A stretch of DNA of 40,079 nt, taken from the NCBI GenBank assembly GCA_019695375.1, contig JAIBAC010000010.1, positions 1 through 40,079 of the forward strand, written 5' to 3'. The notes below the pieces were generated by a model. It was not told the DNA's origin and did no database searches. It was given only the letters and a program-made list of their open reading frames with translations. Shown here piece by piece: positions 1 through 8,325 of the stretch. Numbering within the stretch: the stretch's first letter is position 1; each line of letters opens with the position of its first letter. A program made the translations under genes and the position numbers. Source of the stretch: Acidimicrobiia bacterium. GTDB taxonomy: Bacteria; Actinomycetota; Acidimicrobiia; UBA2766.

Positions 1-69
1 TCCACTGCTCAAGTCGGGGACTGCACGAGCCGAACCGATGAGCACAGGACCAGGACGGAGGATCGGTAG

Positions 70-384
70 ATGAACATCCGGGCTACCTGCCCCGACTGCG
101 GAGACGTCGTCCTTCCGCGCGAGGACATGCAGGTGCGCATCTGCGCCGAGGATCGCTCGGGCTCGTACTGCTTCCGCTGCCCGTCCTGCGGGGTGAGCGT
201 TTCCAAGCCCGCCGAGGATCGGATCGTGCAGCTCCTCGTCGCAGGTGGTGTCGAGCTCAAGATCTGGCACGTGCCCGCCGAGCTGTTCGAGACCGTGTCG
301 GGGCCGGCCATCAACCATGACGACCTCCTCGACTTCCACCTCCAGCTCCAGGACGAGAGCTGGATGGAGAAGATCCTCGCGTAG
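70..384 (+). CDS. Small zinc-ribbon protein of unknown function
   Basis: A 104-residue protein with four or more cysteines arranged as a probable zinc ribbon: CPDC at residues 8-11, single cysteines near 25 and 34, and CPSC at about 37-40. The C-terminal half is acidic and has no recognisable motif. A strong ribosome binding site (ggagg, 57-61) lies 8 nt before the ATG. It precedes the tat genes by about 110 nt on the same strand, so it may be co-transcribed with them. No enzymatic function can be assigned; zinc binding is inferred from the cysteine spacing. The 69 bases before it hold no feature that I can support. Confidence 0.75.
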   Translation: MNIRATCPDCGDVVLPREDMQVRICAEDRSGSYCFRCPSCGVSVSKPAEDRIVQLLVAGGVELKIWHVPAELFETVSGPAINHDDLLDFHLQLQDESWMEKILA

Positions 385-495
385 TCGCGGCACCGTCAGC
401 GGAGCGGAGTGGTCGAAGAGGACTCCGACGGCCGCGGCGATAAGCTCTCTACTGCCCACGCCCACATACGCGTCCCCCGAGACCGAGGCCGGACC

Positions 496-1029
496 ATGCC
501 GAACCTCGGCGCTGCCGAGATCATCGCAATCCTCGTCGTCGCCCTAGTGGTGCTCGGACCCCAGCGCCTGCCCGAGGTCGGGCGCAAGATCGGGGGCTTC
601 GTTCGGCAGCTTCGGACCCACAGCGATTCGGTCAAGGCCGAACTGCGCGACGTCATCGACATCGACGGCGTCGCCGAAGGGGTCAACTCCGTGCGGCGCG
701 ACCTCAAGGACGCGGTCAGCCTCGGCCCCGTCTTCACGGAGACCGGCGCTGCAACACCACGCAAGAATGCTGAGACACCCGCCACCGCCGGAGATGACGC
801 GGCGTCCGCGGTCCCGGCCAACGGCGCCGCAGAACGAGCCGACCCGATGGTGCGAGCCCTGACCCGGGGAGGAGCAAGCCCGGCGAAGGGGCCCGAGCCC
901 TCGACCGCCTCCGGGCCGACACGACGCCTGCCAGGCGTGTCCACGCCTGCCGGCGGTGGGACCCCACCGGCGGATTCGACCGGCGGGGACGTCACGCGGC
1001 GCCTCCCCGCCGGCAGGGATGAATCCTGA
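496..1029 (+). CDS. tatB: Tat translocase subunit, TatA/TatB family (TatB-like)
   Basis: Component of the twin-arginine translocase that exports folded proteins. From the ATG at 496 the product is 177 residues: one N-terminal membrane helix (about residues 5-21) with Glu8, the hinge motif LGPQRLP at 20-26, an amphipathic helix to about residue 55, then a long Ala/Pro/Thr-rich tail. Glu8, the LGPQRLP hinge and the total length resemble E. coli TatB (171 residues) more than TatA, but actinobacterial TatA proteins at this locus vary, so the subtype is not certain. An upstream in-frame GTG at 409 would add 29 residues without family similarity and was rejected. tatC follows after 3 nt. The TatA/B family is certain. 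Confidence 0.88.
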   Translation: MPNLGAAEIIAILVVALVVLGPQRLPEVGRKIGGFVRQLRTHSDSVKAELRDVIDIDGVAEGVNSVRRDLKDAVSLGPVFTETGAATPRKNAETPATAGDDAASAVPANGAAERADPMVRALTRGGASPAKGPEPSTASGPTRRLPGVSTPAGGGTPPADSTGGDVTRRLPAGRDES

Positions 1030-1032
1030 GCG

Positions 1033-1866
1033 ATGGCCAAGGTCCTGGACAGGTTCCGCCGGCGCAGCCCTGACGAGCGGGAGCGCCGCCGCGTCGGCGA
1101 GATGACCCTTCTCGAGCACCTCGACGAGGTGCGGCGACGCCTCGTGCGGTGCCTGATCTACATCGCGATCGGGTTCGCGATCTCGTTCGTCTTGTTCGAC
1201 TCGGTCCTGTCGTTGATCACCAAGGACTTCCTCGAGCAGATCGGCCAGCCCGAGCTGCAGTGCTTCGGGCCCGCGTGCGCCGTGGCGCTCAAGCTCAAGG
1301 TGAGCGCGTACATGGCGATCGCGATCGCGATGCCAGGCATCCTCTTCGAGCTCTGGCGCTTCGTCGCGCCGGGCCTCACACCCAAGGAGAAGCGGTGGTC
1401 GCGCCCGATCGTGCCGTTGATCTTCGTCTTCTTCGTCTTCGGGATGTTCTTCGGCTGGCTCACGCTTCCCGCGGCGTACGCGTTCATCTTGAACTTCGCA
1501 GGATCCGCCGTGAGCGTGTTCCCCTCGGCGAACGACTTCCTGTCCTTCTTCGTCTTCTACATGCTCGCGTTCGGCCTCAGCTTCGAGTTCCCGTTGGTCC
1601 TGGTCTTCCTGCAGGCGACCGGGATCATCACGTGGCGCTCGTTGCTGAAGTCGTGGCGCTACGCGATCGTGGGGATCGTCGTCTTCGCCGCGGTGATAAC
1701 CCCGTCGGTCGACTGGTTCAGCCTCGCGCTCATGGCTGCGCCGATGGTCGTCTTCTATTTCGGCGCGGCGCTCGTCGGCTGGCTGCTGTTCGGACGTCGG
1801 TCGGCCTCCGACGAGGACCAACCCGTCACAACCGAAGCGGAATCGGCGGTCGAAGTACCCAACTAA
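1033..1866 (+). CDS. tatC: Sec-independent protein translocase TatC
   Basis: Polytopic core of the Tat translocase that recognises the twin-arginine signal peptide. The 277-residue product has the conserved cytoplasmic N-terminal segment MTLLEHLDEVRRRL (about residues 24-37), six predicted membrane helices, and the conserved loop FELWRFVAPGLTPKEKR after helix 2. Length is slightly above the usual 240-260 because of a basic N-terminus and an acidic tail. It lies 3 nt after the TatA/B-family gene, so the two are translationally linked. Probable substrates within this window are the two Tat-signal proteins at 27270 and 28671. Confidence 0.96.
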   Translation: MAKVLDRFRRRSPDERERRRVGEMTLLEHLDEVRRRLVRCLIYIAIGFAISFVLFDSVLSLITKDFLEQIGQPELQCFGPACAVALKLKVSAYMAIAIAMPGILFELWRFVAPGLTPKEKRWSRPIVPLIFVFFVFGMFFGWLTLPAAYAFILNFAGSAVSVFPSANDFLSFFVFYMLAFGLSFEFPLVLVFLQATGIITWRSLLKSWRYAIVGIVVFAAVITPSVDWFSLALMAAPMVVFYFGAALVGWLLFGRRSASDEDQPVTTEAESAVEVPN

Positions 1867-1879
1867 CCTGCGGCACCAC

Positions 1880-3193
1880 ATGGCACTCAAGGGCAAGACG
1901 AAGAAGAGCAGGCGCCACCGCGCGAAACCGGTTGCGCGTCCACCAAAGGCCGCAGTCGCCAAACGCTCCCCGGACCGGCGGCGTATCGACTTGATGCTGG
2001 TCATCGGTGGGCTCTTCGCACTCACGCTCGTCGTAGCGATCGTGTGGGCGCTGGCTGTCGGGGAGAAGCCCAAACCGGTGGCCGGCCTCGACGACTACAA
2101 CAAGGCGACCGCCGAGACGATCACCGACCTCGAGAACGTCTCCGCCGAGTTGGCCGACGCCGCCACGACCGTCGCGTCCGCACAGCCTGACGCCGATCTC
2201 ACCGGTTCGTTCGCCCGCACCGATGGGCTGGCATCGCGGCTGCAGTCGGCATCGGACGTCCTCGCGGCGCAGTCGCCGCAGGGATCGTGGGCGACGGCGG
2301 CATCGGTGCTGCAGACCTCGGTGAAGATCCTGCGCGAAGGAGTCGGCGTCCTCGCGCTGGCGGAGGCTTCGGCACCGCAGCAGATGCAGGCGCAGATGGC
2401 GAGGAAGGCCGCTCGTCTCGCAGCCGCGTCCGACGCCCTGCGCGGCGCGGCCCAGCGCAATCTCGAGAACATCGCGGCAGCCAAGGACTTCGTCGAGGAG
2501 GCGAGTGATTTCGTGCAGTGGCCGGCGCCTCCCGGCGACGTCGAGGCAGAGCCCCTGCTCGGCATCCTGGCCGAGTTGCCGGCACCACCCGGCGGGGGTG
2601 ATGCCGTCGCAGTCGACGCGACCGGCGAGATCGACGTCGTCCTCGAGACCCAGCCCGTGGCCGGCTACGGCACCTCGGTCGGGGCTGCGCTCACGGAGCT
2701 CGACAAGTCGATCGGGCCCATGGGCGAGGTGGTCAGGGCGACACAGACGACTCAGGACTACCCAGCGCTGCAGCTCTCGGCCACCGAATGGTTCCAGTCC
2801 ACCCGCACGGCCTATGCGGCGATCGGCAGCGGGGCGCGCCCGGACCGCGCGGGTCTCGCAGACGTCGCACTGGTGAACTCGCTGTGGCTCCTGCAGGAGT
2901 CGGCACGGTCGTTCGCATCCACAGCCACCGACAGCGGGCAGAGCACAGACCTGATCGAGGACGGCCAGAAGCTCCGGCTCCTCTCCGACGAGCTGCGCCG
3001 GACTGCGACGACGAACCTCGCGACTGCAGGCGTGACACTCGCCCCAGGCACCGATTCCGGGTTCGACCCGACGCTGATCGGCCCGGCGACACCACCCGCC
3101 GGGGCGGGTGCCACCGGTGCCACCGGTGCCGTACCGGGTCCGGGTGCAGGTCTCTCGCCGGGGATCCCTACGGCACCGCCGGGAGGACCGTGA
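1880..3193 (+). CDS. Membrane-anchored protein of unknown function between tatC and helY
   Basis: A 437-residue protein that I do not recognise. The first 36 residues are strongly basic (Lys/Arg-rich), followed by one membrane helix at about 37-59; the rest is probably extracytoplasmic by the positive-inside rule. The central part (about 70-370) is Ala/Leu/Asp/Ser-rich and helical, with coiled-coil-like stretches, and looks like two related halves. The C-terminus (about 395-437) is a Gly/Pro/Ala/Thr tail with a short nucleotide repeat (gccaccggt) and is likely disordered. It starts 13 nt after tatC and its stop overlaps the GTG of the helicase gene, so it belongs to the same operon. A role in the envelope is inference from topology only. 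Confidence 0.75.
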   Translation: MALKGKTKKSRRHRAKPVARPPKAAVAKRSPDRRRIDLMLVIGGLFALTLVVAIVWALAVGEKPKPVAGLDDYNKATAETITDLENVSAELADAATTVASAQPDADLTGSFARTDGLASRLQSASDVLAAQSPQGSWATAASVLQTSVKILREGVGVLALAEASAPQQMQAQMARKAARLAAASDALRGAAQRNLENIAAAKDFVEEASDFVQWPAPPGDVEAEPLLGILAELPAPPGGGDAVAVDATGEIDVVLETQPVAGYGTSVGAALTELDKSIGPMGEVVRATQTTQDYPALQLSATEWFQSTRTAYAAIGSGARPDRAGLADVALVNSLWLLQESARSFASTATDSGQSTDLIEDGQKLRLLSDELRRTATTNLATAGVTLAPGTDSGFDPTLIGPATPPAGAGATGATGAVPGPGAGLSPGIPTAPPGGP

Positions 3194-5736
3194 GGACGCG
3201 CCTGGGTGCCTCGGCGGATGCCGCTGGGCAGCTGGGCGCGTTCGAGGCACGAGTCGACTTCGACATCGACGACTTCCAGCGGCGCTCGATGCGGGCACTC
3301 GCCGAAGGACGATCCGTCGTCGTGGCTGCCCCCACCGGTGCCGGCAAGACCCTCGTGGCCGAGTTCGCCGTCGAGCTGTGCCGCGCGTCGGGCCTGCGTG
3401 CCTTGTACACGACGCCGCTCAAGGCCTTGTCGAACCAGAAGTTCGCCGACTTCTCCGACCTGTACGGCACCGGCGAGGTCGGGCTCCTGACAGGCGACCA
3501 CTCGATCCGTCCGCACGCGCCCGTGGTGGTGATGACGACCGAGGTGCTGCGCAACATGCTCTACGCCGATCCCGTCTCGGTCGACGGTGTCGGCGTCGTC
3601 GTCCTCGACGAGGTCCACTACCTCCAGGACCGCTACCGGGGTGGCGTGTGGGAGGAGGTCATCATCCACCTGCCGCCGCAGGTGGCGCTCGTGTGCCTTT
3701 CGGCGACGGTGTCCAACGCCGAGGAGTTCGCCGGCTGGGTCGAGACCCTGCGCGGGGACACCGAAGCCGTCATCGAGGAGACGCGGCCCGTGCCGCTCGA
3801 CCAGCTCTACTGCGTCGGAGTCCGCGACGAGGTACGGCTCCTGCGCCTCTTCGACGGCGACGACTCCACCGATCCCCAGCTCAACCCGGCGATCACGCGA
3901 CTCGAGAGAGCCCCCAACCCACGCGGACGGCGGGCACGACTGCGCACGCCGCGGCGGTGGGAGGTCACGGAAGCTCTCGACGTCGGACGGATGCTCCCGG
4001 CGATCTACTTCGTGTTCAGCCGCCGTGGCTGTGACACGGCGGTGTCCCAGCTCATGACCGAGGGGATGCGCCTCACGACCAGCGCCGAACGGCGCATGAT
4101 CCACGAGGTCGTGACCAACCATCTCGGACCGCTCGAGGACGACGACCTCGCAGCCCTCGGGTACGACCGCTTCCTCGACGCAGCCCTCTCAGGAATCGCG
4201 TCGCACCACGCAGGGATGATCCCCGCGTTTCGCGAGACCGTCGAGGCGCTCTTCCAGCAGGGCCTCGTGAAGGTCGTGTTCGCGACCGAGACCCTCTCGC
4301 TCGGGGTCAACATGCCGGCACGGACGGTCGTGATCGAGAAGCTCACCAAGTTCGGCGGCGAACGTCACGAGCCGCTGACACCGGGCCAGTACACACAGCT
4401 GACGGGGCGCGCAGGGCGCCGCGGCATCGACGCGAGCGGCAACGCCGTCGTGCTGTGGTCGCCCTATGTCGAGGCCGAATCGGTCGCGATGCTGGCATCG
4501 ACACGCACCTACGAGCTCGAGTCCTCGTTCAGGCCGACCTACAACATGGCGGCCAACCTCGTGGCGCGGTTCGACCGCGACAGCGCCCACCGCATCGTCA
4601 ACAGCTCCTTTGCCCAGTTCCGTGCGGACAAGAGCGTGGTGCGCCTCGAGGCCGCCGCTGCACGCCGCCGGCGTGCGGCCGCGGAGTACTGGGCCAAGGC
4701 CGAATGCGAGCGCGGTGACGTCGACGAGTACCTGGACCTGACGGACGGCGCAGGAGGCGGCCGTGGGCGGCCACGCGTCGGTTCCGTGTTCGGCCACGGT
4801 GGCCGGCCCGTCGTGGTCGTGCACACGTCGTCCGCCCGCGCGCGCGTCGTCGGTGCCGACGCACAGATCCGGTCACTGGCGCTGCGCGACCTCGGGTTCC
4901 GCCTCGGATCGCTTCAGCTCCCGCAGCGACGCGACCTCGGCGACCGGAAGTTCCGGCGAGACGTGGCCGCTTCGCTCGAGCAGTTCCGCTCTGCCGCGGA
5001 GAAGTCGCTGTCGCGCTCGTCGCGTGAGGCCCGCGCCCATCCCGTGGCCTCGTGCCCCGAAGCCGATGCGCACATGCGCTGGGCCAGGCGTGCTCGCGGG
5101 GACGAAGCCGAGGCGGAACGACTCGAGCGGCGTGCACAGCGGCGCACCGAGAGCCTCAGCCGCCGCTTCGATGCCGTGTGCGAGTTCCTCGATGACCTCG
5201 GGTACCTCGACGGCTGGTCGCTGACGTCCTCCGGCGAGCTGCTGGCCCGGGTCTACACGGAATGCGATCTGCTCGTGGCCGAGGCGCTCCGCTCCGGGAC
5301 GTTCGACGGTCTCGATGCGGCAGAGTTCGCAGCGGTCGCATCTGTGTTCACGTTCGAGGCGAGGTTGGAGGGCGCAGCCGAGGAGCTGCCGGCGGTGAGA
5401 CGGGTGCGAGACGCCGTGGCTGCCGCACTCGCCGCCGCACAATCGGTGCGGGGCGCCGAGGAGGCCGCCGGGCTCGAGGTCACCCGCGAGCTCGATGACG
5501 GGTTCTGCGGTCAGGCGTACCGCTGGGCGGCGGGACAGGAACTCGACGCCGTCCTCGCGGACGAGCTCGGCGGCGGTGACTTCGTCAGAAACGTGAAGCA
5601 GCTCGTGGACCTCTCGCGCCAGGTCGCACACGCTCTCGCCGAGACCGACCGGGACCGGGGCGTCGGCGCCGCCGCAGCGGCAGCGGCGGACGCCATGTGG
5701 CGCGGGGTCGTCAGCGTCACCGGGGTCTTCGCTTGA
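3190..5736 (+). CDS. helY: Ski2-family DEAD/DEAH-box RNA helicase, HelY-like
   Basis: ATP-dependent superfamily 2 helicase of the Ski2/Mtr4 group, 848 residues (mycobacterial HelY is about 900). Visible motifs: I APTGAGKT (47-54), II DEVH (140-143), III SAT after about residue 175, VI QLTGRAGRRG (about 403-412), then a long helical C-terminal region rich in Arg and Ala. The GTG at 3190 overlaps the upstream stop (GTGA) and has gggagg just before it; the open frame runs back to 2788, but that part is a shadow of the upstream gene. Position directly after tat genes matches the mycobacterial tatA-tatC-helY order. The role is probably in RNA turnover; the substrate is unknown. Confidence 0.92.
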   Translation: MRTRLGASADAAGQLGAFEARVDFDIDDFQRRSMRALAEGRSVVVAAPTGAGKTLVAEFAVELCRASGLRALYTTPLKALSNQKFADFSDLYGTGEVGLLTGDHSIRPHAPVVVMTTEVLRNMLYADPVSVDGVGVVVLDEVHYLQDRYRGGVWEEVIIHLPPQVALVCLSATVSNAEEFAGWVETLRGDTEAVIEETRPVPLDQLYCVGVRDEVRLLRLFDGDDSTDPQLNPAITRLERAPNPRGRRARLRTPRRWEVTEALDVGRMLPAIYFVFSRRGCDTAVSQLMTEGMRLTTSAERRMIHEVVTNHLGPLEDDDLAALGYDRFLDAALSGIASHHAGMIPAFRETVEALFQQGLVKVVFATETLSLGVNMPARTVVIEKLTKFGGERHEPLTPGQYTQLTGRAGRRGIDASGNAVVLWSPYVEAESVAMLASTRTYELESSFRPTYNMAANLVARFDRDSAHRIVNSSFAQFRADKSVVRLEAAAARRRRAAAEYWAKAECERGDVDEYLDLTDGAGGGRGRPRVGSVFGHGGRPVVVVHTSSARARVVGADAQIRSLALRDLGFRLGSLQLPQRRDLGDRKFRRDVAASLEQFRSAAEKSLSRSSREARAHPVASCPEADAHMRWARRARGDEAEAERLERRAQRRTESLSRRFDAVCEFLDDLGYLDGWSLTSSGELLARVYTECDLLVAEALRSGTFDGLDAAEFAAVASVFTFEARLEGAAEELPAVRRVRDAVAAALAAAQSVRGAEEAAGLEVTRELDDGFCGQAYRWAAGQELDAVLADELGGGDFVRNVKQLVDLSRQVAHALAETDRDRGVGAAAAAAADAMWRGVVSVTGVFA

Positions 5737-6605
5737 GCGATGGGCTCCGGTCGTGGGCGAGGCCGGAGGGTCCGCCCCTGGTCCTCGTCGACGGCTCGGG
5801 CCGGCGTGCGTGGGCCTCCCTCGCGAGCGAGCTGCCCGCCGATCCCGTCGACGTCTGCACGACCTCGGACGGTTGGGCGCTCGCAGCTGCGGTCCACGCC
5901 GCGGCGGTGGAAGGTGTGCGCTTCTTCGTGTGCTGTGGCGGCGAGAGCGCCTGGCGTGCGGTCGCCGCCGGTCTCGCCGACCTCGACGGTGACGGTCACT
6001 ACCTCGTCGCCCACGGCGGCGGCCCGGCCTCGATCGCCCGTTCCTTCGGCCTGCCCGCCGACGCACCACGGTGCGCACGGGTGGTTCTCACCGGTCAAAC
6101 TGCACATCTGGACACGATCCGGATCGAACCACGGCGCGGCGAACCGACGGAGGTCGTGAACGCCGTCTGGTGGGGGTTCGGGCGGGCAGCGGGTTTCGTC
6201 GCCGGGGCCGGCGCGCGCTGGCCCCTGGGATTGCGCCTCGCCTGCGCCTACCCGTGGCACGATCCGCTCGACCTCGGGATGGGCGAGATGGAAAGGGAGT
6301 ACACGGCTTCGGGGATGCTGGTCGCGAACGGGCAGTTCCTGGGCGACCTCGACGTCGCGCCACGGGCCCACCCCGGCGACGGCCGGCTCGAGGTGCTCGT
6401 CTTCGAAGGCCGCGCGACCGACATGTGGCGCATGCTCCCACGGTTGCGCACCGGAACCCACCTGCCGCACCCACGCGTCCGCGAACTGCGTCCGGCCACC
6501 GTGACGGTCAGGTCCGCGGGCCGGATCTTCGGCGACGGGGTCGACGTGGGACGCTGCCCGGCGACGATCTCCGTGCGGCCGCACCGCCTGCGCGTGGCGA
6601 TCTGA
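5733..6605 (+). CDS. Diacylglycerol-kinase-fold (YegS/DagK-like) protein with degenerate catalytic motifs
   Basis: A 290-residue product related to the diacylglycerol/sphingosine kinase family, best seen in the C-terminal half: VVNAVWWGFGRAAGF (cf. the family N-x-x-x-x-G segment), ANGQFLGDLDVAPRAHPGDG (about 198-217), and a G-x-H-x-x-H-P stretch near 246-251. The N-terminal nucleotide-binding signatures are altered: the usual GGDGT reads GGESA at 69-73, and the usual GTGND region reads HGGGPAS. The TTG at 5733 overlaps the helicase stop (TTGA) and was chosen over an ATG at 5697 that would overlap the helicase by 40 nt. It may be a pseudokinase or lipid-binding relative; activity is doubtful. 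Confidence 0.72.
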   Translation: MSDGLRSWARPEGPPLVLVDGSGRRAWASLASELPADPVDVCTTSDGWALAAAVHAAAVEGVRFFVCCGGESAWRAVAAGLADLDGDGHYLVAHGGGPASIARSFGLPADAPRCARVVLTGQTAHLDTIRIEPRRGEPTEVVNAVWWGFGRAAGFVAGAGARWPLGLRLACAYPWHDPLDLGMGEMEREYTASGMLVANGQFLGDLDVAPRAHPGDGRLEVLVFEGRATDMWRMLPRLRTGTHLPHPRVRELRPATVTVRSAGRIFGDGVDVGRCPATISVRPHRLRVAI

Positions 6606-6774
6606 ACCTTCCCCTTGCGCGACTGCGCCGGGGCGACGAGAATGCCCAACCAGGTCTGCGACGCCGATGATTGCTCAACCGGTCGGCTCTCTGCGTCGAT
6701 TGATAGACCGACACTCGGCTCGGGCGGGCCGGATCCCATGATCCGGTGGGGCCTCTTCCCGGAGGACCCCCCAA

Positions 6775-8181
6775 GTGCGCAGACGAACCACCAGACGTAG
6801 CGGCGCTCATGCAGCGGCCGTGGCGATAGTGGCTGCCGTCACGGCCGTCGGACTCGCAGGCCCCGTCAACGCGACCGAGCCCACACAGGCGAGCTCGCGC
6901 TCGAAGTCGTCCACGTACACGGTCGTCAAGGGCGACACGCTCTCGTCGATCGCACGGCGGACCGGTGTACCGGCGTCGACGATCGCGTCTGCGAACTCCC
7001 TCGCGTCACCGGATCGCCTGCGAGAAGGGATGCAACTGCGGATCCCGCAGGCTTCGAAGTCGACGGCGGCCGCCGCGACCAAACCGGCCAGGGCCGCGAC
7101 GATCCCACGGGGGACCTACAAGGTCGTCGCAGGTGACACGATCGAGCGGATCTCGCGCAGGTCGGGAGTGAGTGTCGCCAGCCTCGCCGCCGTCAACGGC
7201 CTGCGCGCACCGGAGTACCCCATCTACGAGGGACAGACGCTCACGATCGCGACCGCGAGAGGGTCCGCTGCGACGAGCGCGGCAAAGTCGGGGGGAGCGA
7301 GGTCCACTGCGTCCGCACGGACGTTGAAGCCGGGCCGGTACACCGTCCAGCGAGGCGACAACGTGATCGGCATCGCCCGCCGCGCGGGGATCGCTCCGCG
7401 GGCGATCATCGCCGCCAACGGGCTCGCGGCGCCCTCGTACATGATCCGTGCCGGTGCCACGCTGACGATCCCTTCAGGATCGGCGGCGGCGAAGCCGGCC
7501 AAGAGATCGGGTGGACCGGGCCCATCGACGGCCCCGGAGACCCGTGGCGGCCCGGTGGCCGGCTCCGGCTACCGGGTCCGCCGCGGGGACACCGTGATCG
7601 GGATCGCCTCGCGAGCGGGAGTCAGCGCCGGCGCGATCATCGCCGCCAACGGACTCGCGCCGCCGCGGTTCATGGTCCGTGACGGCCAGGTCCTGCAGAT
7701 CCCGAAGAAGGGTGCAGGCACCATCGCACGGCGCACGTCGCCGGTGGCGTCGGGATCGGCGTCGACTGGCAGCGGCCGGCACCCGAACCGGGCACAGGTC
7801 GGCGCAGCCCTCGACGCGAACGCCCGCCGCTACGGACTCCCACCCGACCTCGTCAAGGGACTCGCATGGCAGGAGTCGGGCTGGCGCCAGGAGTCGGTCT
7901 CCAGCGTCGGTGCGGTGGGCGTCATGCAGCTCATGCCCGGCACCGCGCAGTGGATCGGTGACAAGCTCCTTCGCCGCAAGATCGACTCGCAGAACTACAC
8001 CGACAACATCCAGGGCGGCACGGCGTACCTGGACTACCTGCTCGGACAGGTCGGCCAGGACGAACGCCGTGCCCTCGCCTCCTACTACCAAGGCCTCGGC
8101 TCGGTGAAGAAGCGCGGCCTCCTGAAGGAGAGCGAGCGCTACGTGGCGAGCGTGCAGGCCAACCGCAAGCGGTTCCGCTAG
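6775..8181 (+). CDS. Secreted lytic transglycosylase with four LysM domains
   Basis: Peptidoglycan-binding and -cleaving protein, 468 residues. An N-terminal basic stretch and hydrophobic helix (about 11-31) ending in VNA form a signal peptide. Four LysM repeats follow at about 48-92, 115-159, 188-232 and 266-310, each starting with a Y-x-V-x-x-GD(T/N) motif and separated by Ala/Ser/Thr/Pro-rich linkers. The C-terminal SLT domain (about 340-460) carries the catalytic glutamate in AWQESGW (Glu367) and the GxxGVMQLMP motif. The GTG start has ggagga 9 nt upstream. It is monocistronic by context, with a terminator-like hairpin after it. LysM repeats 3 and 4 are most alike, which suggests internal duplication. 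Confidence 0.93.
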   Translation: MRRRTTRRSGAHAAAVAIVAAVTAVGLAGPVNATEPTQASSRSKSSTYTVVKGDTLSSIARRTGVPASTIASANSLASPDRLREGMQLRIPQASKSTAAAATKPARAATIPRGTYKVVAGDTIERISRRSGVSVASLAAVNGLRAPEYPIYEGQTLTIATARGSAATSAAKSGGARSTASARTLKPGRYTVQRGDNVIGIARRAGIAPRAIIAANGLAAPSYMIRAGATLTIPSGSAAAKPAKRSGGPGPSTAPETRGGPVAGSGYRVRRGDTVIGIASRAGVSAGAIIAANGLAPPRFMVRDGQVLQIPKKGAGTIARRTSPVASGSASTGSGRHPNRAQVGAALDANARRYGLPPDLVKGLAWQESGWRQESVSSVGAVGVMQLMPGTAQWIGDKLLRRKIDSQNYTDNIQGGTAYLDYLLGQVGQDERRALASYYQGLGSVKKRGLLKESERYVASVQANRKRFR

Positions 8182-8191
8182 CACAGGCGCC

Positions 8192-8228
8192 CCGCGGAAC
8201 GGAGCGCGACGAGCTCGTGGTTCCGCGG
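8192..8228 (+). terminator. Terminator-like hairpin after the LysM transglycosylase gene
   Basis: Perfect 9-bp arms ccgcggaac (8192-8200) and gttccgcgg (8220-8228) enclose a loop that contains a second small palindrome, acgagctcgt. There is no T-run, as is usual in GC-rich actinobacteria. It lies 10 nt after the stop codon. Confidence 0.5.
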
Positions 8229-8260
8229 CAAGCGAAACTGCGAAGGAGGATCCCCAGCAC

Positions 8261-8290
8261 ACGACAGCGAAGGGCGCTCTCACGTAACCT
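8261..8290 (+). promoter_or_regulatory. Candidate promoter for the Mce-type ATPase gene
   Basis: A -10-like TAACCT at 8285-8290 with a weak -35-like acgaca at 8261-8266, spaced 18 nt. Initiation about 7 nt downstream would give a short leader of about 30 nt containing the ggggg ribosome binding site before the GTG at 8326. Confidence 0.35.
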
Positions 8291-8325
8291 TGGCCACGGT
8301 TGTGGCGGGTACGCATGGGGGTGTG

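Noticed and set aside
544-2073. Long minus-strand open frame opposite tatB-tatC
   Set aside because: Composition is Arg/Asp/Glu/His-rich without any family motif, and the plus strand holds clear Tat genes. High-GC antisense shadow.
2788-3189. N-terminal extension of the helicase by 134 residues
   Set aside because: This stretch lies entirely within the preceding gene in another frame, is Arg/Pro-rich, and a GTG with a good ribosome binding site exists at 3190.
6606-6774. Cyclic-di-AMP (ydaO-type) riboswitch before the LysM transglycosylase gene
   Set aside because: This class often controls cell-wall hydrolases in actinobacteria, but the conserved blocks of that riboswitch could not be found. 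A 61-codon frame at 6615-6800 was also dismissed because it runs into the gene and has no ribosome binding site.
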